NCBI GenBank assembly: GCA_016181325.1
Contig: JACOZO010000045.1
Coordinates: 1 to 8,099 of the forward strand
DNA: 8,099 nt
DNA from: Candidatus Woesearchaeota archaeon
GTDB taxonomy: Archaea; Nanobdellota; Nanobdellia; Woesearchaeales; GW2011-AR4
Reading direction: 5' to 3'
The position numbers and the translations under genes are program-made. The stretch's first letter is position 1. Every line of letters begins with the position of its first letter. The notes under the pieces were generated by a model. It saw only the letters and a list, made by a program, of their open reading frames with translations. It had not been told where the DNA came from and made no database searches. Positions 5,543-8,099 of the stretch are shown in pieces.

Positions 5543-6771
5543 TTTACGACTACTTCAAGGTCGGAATCAGCAACCTGATCCACAGGAAAATGAGGAGCTG
5601 GCTCACTATGGTAGGCATATTCATAGGGATAGCAGCCGTTGTCGGGCTCATCTCTCTCGGGCAGGGAATGGAGGAAGCAATCAAAAACATATTCTTCCAG
5701 ATAGGCTCGGACAAGCTTCTCGTCACTGCAAAAACCGGGCAGCGCTTTTCCGGCCCTCCCGGCAGCAGTGCGGCGGCGAATCTCACCACGCACGACATGG
5801 CGGCCATAAAGCGCGTGAACGGCGTTGACAAGGTCGGGGGAAGGCTGATAAAGTCTGCAAAGCTGGAATTCAACCGGGAAGTCAGGTTTTATTTTGTCGC
5901 TTCAATGCCGGACGACCAGGAAGGCAGGGAGCTTGTGACGGCAGCCAACAGGTACGAGGCTGAATCAGGCAGGCTGCTGAAGAGGGGCGACAGGTTCAAG
6001 GCAGTGATAGGACACGATGTTGCCAATAAGGGAATCTTCAAGACCAAGAGAATCGAGCTCGGCAATAAAATAAAAATCAGCGATGTCGATTTTGAGGCTG
6101 TCGGCATCTTGAAGAAAAGCGGCAACCCCCAGCAGGACAGGGTGATAATCATCCCCGAAGATGCGCTGAGGGAAGTCCTCGGCATTGATGAAGATGCCCT
6201 TGATGTCATAGCAGTCCAGGCCGCGAAAGGCGTTGATATAAACCAGGCCAGCCAGAACATCGAAAGGGAGCTGAGGCGCGAGAGGGACGTCGAAGAAGGC
6301 AAGGAGGACTTTGAAATTCAGACCCCCCAGCAGATACTGGAAACTCTCGGCAACATCCTTACGATGGTCAAGATAGTGCTCATAGGCATAGCCTCAATCT
6401 CCCTGCTCGTCGGCGGCATAGGAATTGCAAACACAATGTACACCGCAGTTCTTGAAAGGACCAAGGAAATAGGCATCATGAAGTCAGTAGGCGCCCAGAA
6501 CAAGGACATTCTGATAATCTTCTTGATAGAAAGCGGCCTGCTTGGGCTAACAGGTGGGGCAATAGGCGTCGGAATAGGCATGGGATTGAGCAAGTTAGTT
6601 GAAATAGCCGCCACCAATTTCCTGGGCACAAGCCTGATAAAGGCGTTTTTCCCGTGGTACCTTATCCTTGGAGCATTGACGTTTTCATTCCTTATCGGCG
6701 CAATATCCGGATTATTGCCGGCAAGGCAGGCAGCTTTGCTGAAGCCGGTGGACGCGCTGAGGTATGAATAA
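5539..6771 (+). CDS. FtsX/MacB-type ABC permease, second subunit, 410 aa
   Basis: Paralogue of the preceding gene with the same plan. Helix 1 is at about 20-41 (SWLTMVGIFIGIAAVVGLIS), the extracytoplasmic domain at about 42-275, and three helices at about 278-301, 324-352 and 371-393. The coupling loop ERTKEIGIMKSVGAQNKDI (306-324) and the C-terminal LPARQAALLKPVDALR are nearly identical to those of the first copy, whereas the extracytoplasmic parts differ more, as expected if the two copies contact different parts of a substrate or partner. The gene starts at an ATG overlapping the upstream TGA (ATGA), with GAGGT at 5530-5534 four bases ahead, a clear Shine-Dalgarno sequence. Its 3' end faces the truncated toxin gene on the other strand. 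The substrate is unknown; lipid-linked, peptide or small-molecule export are all compatible. Confidence 0.93.
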   Translation: MIYDYFKVGISNLIHRKMRSWLTMVGIFIGIAAVVGLISLGQGMEEAIKNIFFQIGSDKLLVTAKTGQRFSGPPGSSAAANLTTHDMAAIKRVNGVDKVGGRLIKSAKLEFNREVRFYFVASMPDDQEGRELVTAANRYEAESGRLLKRGDRFKAVIGHDVANKGIFKTKRIELGNKIKISDVDFEAVGILKKSGNPQQDRVIIIPEDALREVLGIDEDALDVIAVQAAKGVDINQASQNIERELRRERDVEEGKEDFEIQTPQQILETLGNILTMVKIVLIGIASISLLVGGIGIANTMYTAVLERTKEIGIMKSVGAQNKDILIIFLIESGLLGLTGGAIGVGIGMGLSKLVEIAATNFLGTSLIKAFFPWYLILGALTFSFLIGAISGLLPARQAALLKPVDALRYE

Positions 6772-6786
6772 GCTAAAATTTATAAT

Positions 6787-6846
6787 ATCTCTTGGGTCAT
6801 TGCCTGGTATGTCAAGAAGTATGTTGGTGTCCAGCGCTGTTATCAT
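6787..6846 (-). pseudogene. vapC: Truncated VapC-type PIN toxin (N-terminal remnant)
   Basis: The frame starting at the ATG at 6846 reads MITALDTNILLDI, the classic first strand of a PIN-domain ribonuclease, including the first metal-binding Asp (residue 6). Similarity is plausible to about residue 20 (GNDPRD). Beyond that the frame reads IINFSLF and continues antisense through the end of the permease gene to a stop at 6712-6714, so a product would have 44 residues instead of about 130. The other acidic residues of the PIN active site are absent, so no nuclease activity is expected. The ATG overlaps the antitoxin stop as ATGA, the normal vapBC arrangement, which shows that a full toxin once followed. 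The exact break point lies somewhere around 6766-6795. Confidence 0.75.
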
Positions 6847-7049
6847 CTGATATCCTTCATAAGCCTGTCTGTTTTGAAAGTGCCTATATAACCCTTCCAT
6901 TTGTCAAAAGGCATTTTCTTCGCTTTTTTATGCATTACAATTTTATTATCTTCAATATCAAAATCAATTTTATCTCCAGGTTCCAGGCCTAAGGCTATCC
7001 TGACATCTTTCGGTATAGTTTTCTTGGATTTTTTAGTTAGCTGCGGCAT
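6843..7049 (-). CDS. vapB: AbrB/SpoVT-type antitoxin (VapB-like), 68 aa
   Basis: This is a small DNA-binding antitoxin. Residues 1-43 form a swapped-hairpin AbrB/MazE-like domain with the family signature KKTIPKDVRIALGLEPGDKI (9-28) and a following IVMHKK strand. The C-terminal tail (about 46-68, PFDKWKGYIGTFKTDRLMKD) is of the kind that wraps around a PIN toxin. In intact systems it would neutralise VapC and repress its own operon as a complex. Here the toxin behind it is only a stub, so it is an orphan antitoxin. The ATG at 7049 has GAGGT (7054-7058) four bases upstream, supporting the start. The region is strikingly AT-rich (25% GC in 6901-6960) compared with about 50% in the exporter genes, consistent with separate acquisition. 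Confidence 0.9.
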   Translation of the reverse strand: MPQLTKKSKKTIPKDVRIALGLEPGDKIDFDIEDNKIVMHKKAKKMPFDKWKGYIGTFKTDRLMKDIR

Positions 7050-7053
7050 GATA

Positions 7054-7058
7054 ACCTC
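7054..7058 (-). promoter_or_regulatory. Shine-Dalgarno sequence of the antitoxin gene
   Basis: GAGGT on the minus strand, four bases before the ATG at 7049 and complementary to the archaeal 16S 3' end. The same motif at the same spacing precedes the second permease (5530-5534), in contrast to the leaderless genes of the window. Confidence 0.6.
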
Positions 7059-7079
7059 TTAGTAGTAATACATAATTCT

Positions 7080-7087
7080 ATCTAAAT
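7080..7087 (-). promoter_or_regulatory. Possible TATA box of the antitoxin gene
   Basis: On the minus strand this reads roughly TTTAGATA, centred about 34 bases before the ATG at 7049. That would give a leader of around 9 bases, long enough to include the GAGGT. It is a weak match, and read-through from the gene upstream is an alternative. Confidence 0.3.
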
Positions 7088-7100
7088 CTTGCTACGAGAT

Positions 7101-7850
7101 TCAATACAGCTTCAAAGCCTTCCTCAATCCAAGGCTGAATGCTATCGAGAAGATGATATAAGTCCCGAGCCAGCCGAGCCAGTCCTTATAGCCTATCGGC
7201 AATACTATCAATTTTTTTAATTCAATCCTTATCTCCTTTATCTTGCTGTCCTTCACTGCCTTCACAGGCTCCGAATATTTTTTCCCGTCAATCAGCACAT
7301 TGGTACTATGCTTCTCCCCATTGTAGTCAAATTCCAGCAGGTGCTCGCCTTTCTCTCCTCTTAAAATCCAGCTCACTTTGCCGTCCTGCACTTCCTTCTC
7401 ACTTTCTCCGGAAACTTTGAGCTGCTCGGAAGGCATTATCTTTATTTTTCCGGATGCTCCTTCCTTGAATATGACGCTCGCAGTGAAATCCTGGTTTGGC
7501 GTTATGGGCTCATACGCGAAATTGGCGCTCATCCAGCTGAAAATGAGTATTATCGGGATGAACGTTATAAGTGTTGATTTCAGGGAGCTGCCCATGTACT
7601 TCATGTTCGTTTCCATCATCTTCTTGTTGACTTTCATTGCCTCTTCAGGCCTGGACTTCAGCTCTTTTGCCTCCTTCTGCAATTCCTTCATCTCGTCCTT
7701 GAGTTGCTTCATAAGGTTCTGGTTGGTCGTGTACTTGTAGATCAAAGTCGTGACAAGGGAGATGATAATCGATAATATGACAACAGCCCAGAATGCAGAC
7801 AGCTTCAGGACAGGGCTGAATATGACATCAAAGAATCCTCCGAGTACCAT
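7101..7850 (-). CDS. DUF106 / EMC3-TMCO1 family (Oxa1 superfamily) membrane protein, 249 aa
   Basis: This is a predicted archaeal YidC-like factor for inserting membrane proteins. The layout fits the family: helix 1 at about 18-38, a charged cytoplasmic coiled coil (about 42-70, LKDEMKELQKEAKELKS) and a Met-rich stretch MKVNKKMMETNMKYMG (72-87), then helix 2 at about 91-112 and helix 3 at about 223-243 in a conserved WLGWLGTYIIFSIAFSLGLRK context. The cytoplasmic coiled coil and Met-rich segment are typical of ribosome- and substrate-facing parts. Unusually, about 105 residues (116-220) of beta-type sequence, rich in Lys/Glu/Gly, lie between helices 2 and 3 and would face outside. The ATG is 26-27 bases from a TATA box (7873-7880), implying a leaderless mRNA. 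The gene follows the Pelota-like gene on the same strand. Confidence 0.88.
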   Translation of the reverse strand: MVLGGFFDVIFSPVLKLSAFWAVVILSIIISLVTTLIYKYTTNQNLMKQLKDEMKELQKEAKELKSRPEEAMKVNKKMMETNMKYMGSSLKSTLITFIPIILIFSWMSANFAYEPITPNQDFTASVIFKEGASGKIKIMPSEQLKVSGESEKEVQDGKVSWILRGEKGEHLLEFDYNGEKHSTNVLIDGKKYSEPVKAVKDSKIKEIRIELKKLIVLPIGYKDWLGWLGTYIIFSIAFSLGLRKALKLY

Positions 7851-7872
7851 TAAAAATAATCTTTTATGGATG

Positions 7873-7880
7873 TATTTAAA
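7873..7880 (-). promoter_or_regulatory. TATA box of the DUF106/EMC3-like gene
   Basis: On the minus strand this reads TTTAAATA, a consensus archaeal box centred 26-27 bases before the ATG at 7850. The transcript should start at or within a base or two of the start codon. Confidence 0.7.
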
Positions 7881-7891
7881 TGTTATTGAAC

Positions 7892-7897
7892 AAAAAA
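7892..7897 (-). terminator. Poly-T terminator candidate of the Pelota-like gene
   Basis: A run of six T on the minus strand, 22 bases after the stop of the Pelota-like gene and just ahead of the next gene's TATA box. Archaeal polymerase terminates at such U-tracts without a hairpin; none is visible here. Confidence 0.45.
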
Positions 7898-7919
7898 GGA
7901 CAGGAAATCTGAATGTCGG

Positions 7920-8099
7920 CTAATAACTCATCTTATACCTGAGCAGCGCCCCTACCCCTCCCAATCCGTCAAGCTTCCTGCCGCCTTCATGCTCGTGGCT
8001 TATGATTGTGATTTCCCCTTTTGAACTGTCGGCTGTTTTCATCATCGCATCAATCCTGCCGTAGAATCCTTCATCCCTTGATTTCTTTATGAGGGTATC
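7920..8099 (-). CDS. pelA: C-terminal 59 residues of a Pelota (aRF1/eRF1 domain 3 family) protein
   Basis: The frame enters from the right edge and ends at a TAG (complement of 7920-7922). The last residues, EITIISHEHEGGRKLDGLGG followed by VGALLRYKMSY, match the closing strand-helix-strand of eRF1 domain 3. The pattern of [IV]IS, HEXG, a Leu, LGG and ALLRY is typical of archaeal Pelota (Dom34), which with aABCE1 rescues stalled ribosomes. Release factor aRF1 shares this fold and ends in a similar LRY, so it remains an alternative, but the HEGG and LGLG spacing fits Pelota better. The N-terminal and central domains lie outside the window. A T6 tract follows, so the gene probably ends its own transcript before the DUF106 gene. 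Confidence 0.75.
   Translation of the reverse strand, partial: DTLIKKSRDEGFYGRIDAMMKTADSSKGEITIISHEHEGGRKLDGLGGVGALLRYKMSY

Noticed and set aside
2352..6771. Exporter as a bacteriocin/antimicrobial-peptide export cluster
   Set aside because: No small leader-peptide gene, peptidase or modification enzyme is present, so the substrate class stays open.
6792..6992. Plus-strand 66-codon frame over the antitoxin and toxin remnant
   Set aside because: No family resemblance and no promoter or SD; the minus strand has a clear AbrB domain and PIN start.
7378..7740. Plus-strand frame antisense to the DUF106 gene
   Set aside because: Ser/Phe-rich shadow of a recognisable membrane protein on the other strand.
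1..8099. CRISPR array, tRNA, rRNA or insertion sequence
   Set aside because: No regularly spaced repeats, cloverleaf-like segment, transposase frame or long terminal inverted repeats were seen by reading; this was not a computed search.

Overview
The window looks archaeal, most likely from a DPANN-type lineage (Woesearchaeota/Pacearchaeota-like); the exact taxon cannot be told from sequence alone. The evidence is the C-terminus of a Pelota/eRF1-family protein, a DUF106 (EMC3/TMCO1, Oxa1 superfamily) membrane protein, a COG1361-type secreted protein with a C-terminal anchor, an AbrB-type antitoxin with a PIN-toxin remnant, and archaeal TTTAWATA boxes placed about 27 bases before start codons, the layout of leaderless transcripts.

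Layout. (1) Positions 1-880 are AT-rich. They hold the first 26 codons of an unidentified minus-strand gene, a 90-residue minus-strand winged-helix-like protein and a divergent 108-residue plus-strand winged-helix regulator. A 28-base near-perfect palindrome sits midway between the TATA boxes of the divergent pair. (2) Positions 896-2286, minus strand, carry two overlapping genes for membrane-anchored proteins that resemble each other in their C-terminal cysteine regions; neither has a function I can name. (3) Positions 2352-6771, plus strand, carry a four-gene ABC exporter locus of the MacB/LolCDE type: ATPase, secreted COG1361-like protein with Ig-like modules, and two paralogous FtsX-type permeases overlapping by ATGA. 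It shares a 65-base divergent promoter region with block 2. (4) Positions 6787-7049, minus strand and very AT-rich, carry an AbrB/VapB antitoxin followed by only the first ~20 codons of a VapC PIN toxin, cut off next to the permease gene. (5) Positions 7101-8099, minus strand, carry a DUF106/EMC3-like protein with a large predicted extracytoplasmic insertion and, upstream of it, the 3' end of a Pelota-like gene.

How the parts may work together. The ATPase and two permeases should form a type VII (mechanotransmission) ABC complex. The COG1361-like protein is placed to act outside the membrane as its partner, in the position MacA holds in bacteria. The two anchored cysteine-bearing proteins read divergently from the same promoter region could belong to the same envelope process, but this is inference from position only. 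First genes of transcription units appear leaderless, while some internal or later genes use a GAGGT Shine-Dalgarno sequence. No rRNA, tRNA, CRISPR array or insertion sequence was seen. The only gene-free stretches are short (under 130 bases), and their contents are listed as features.
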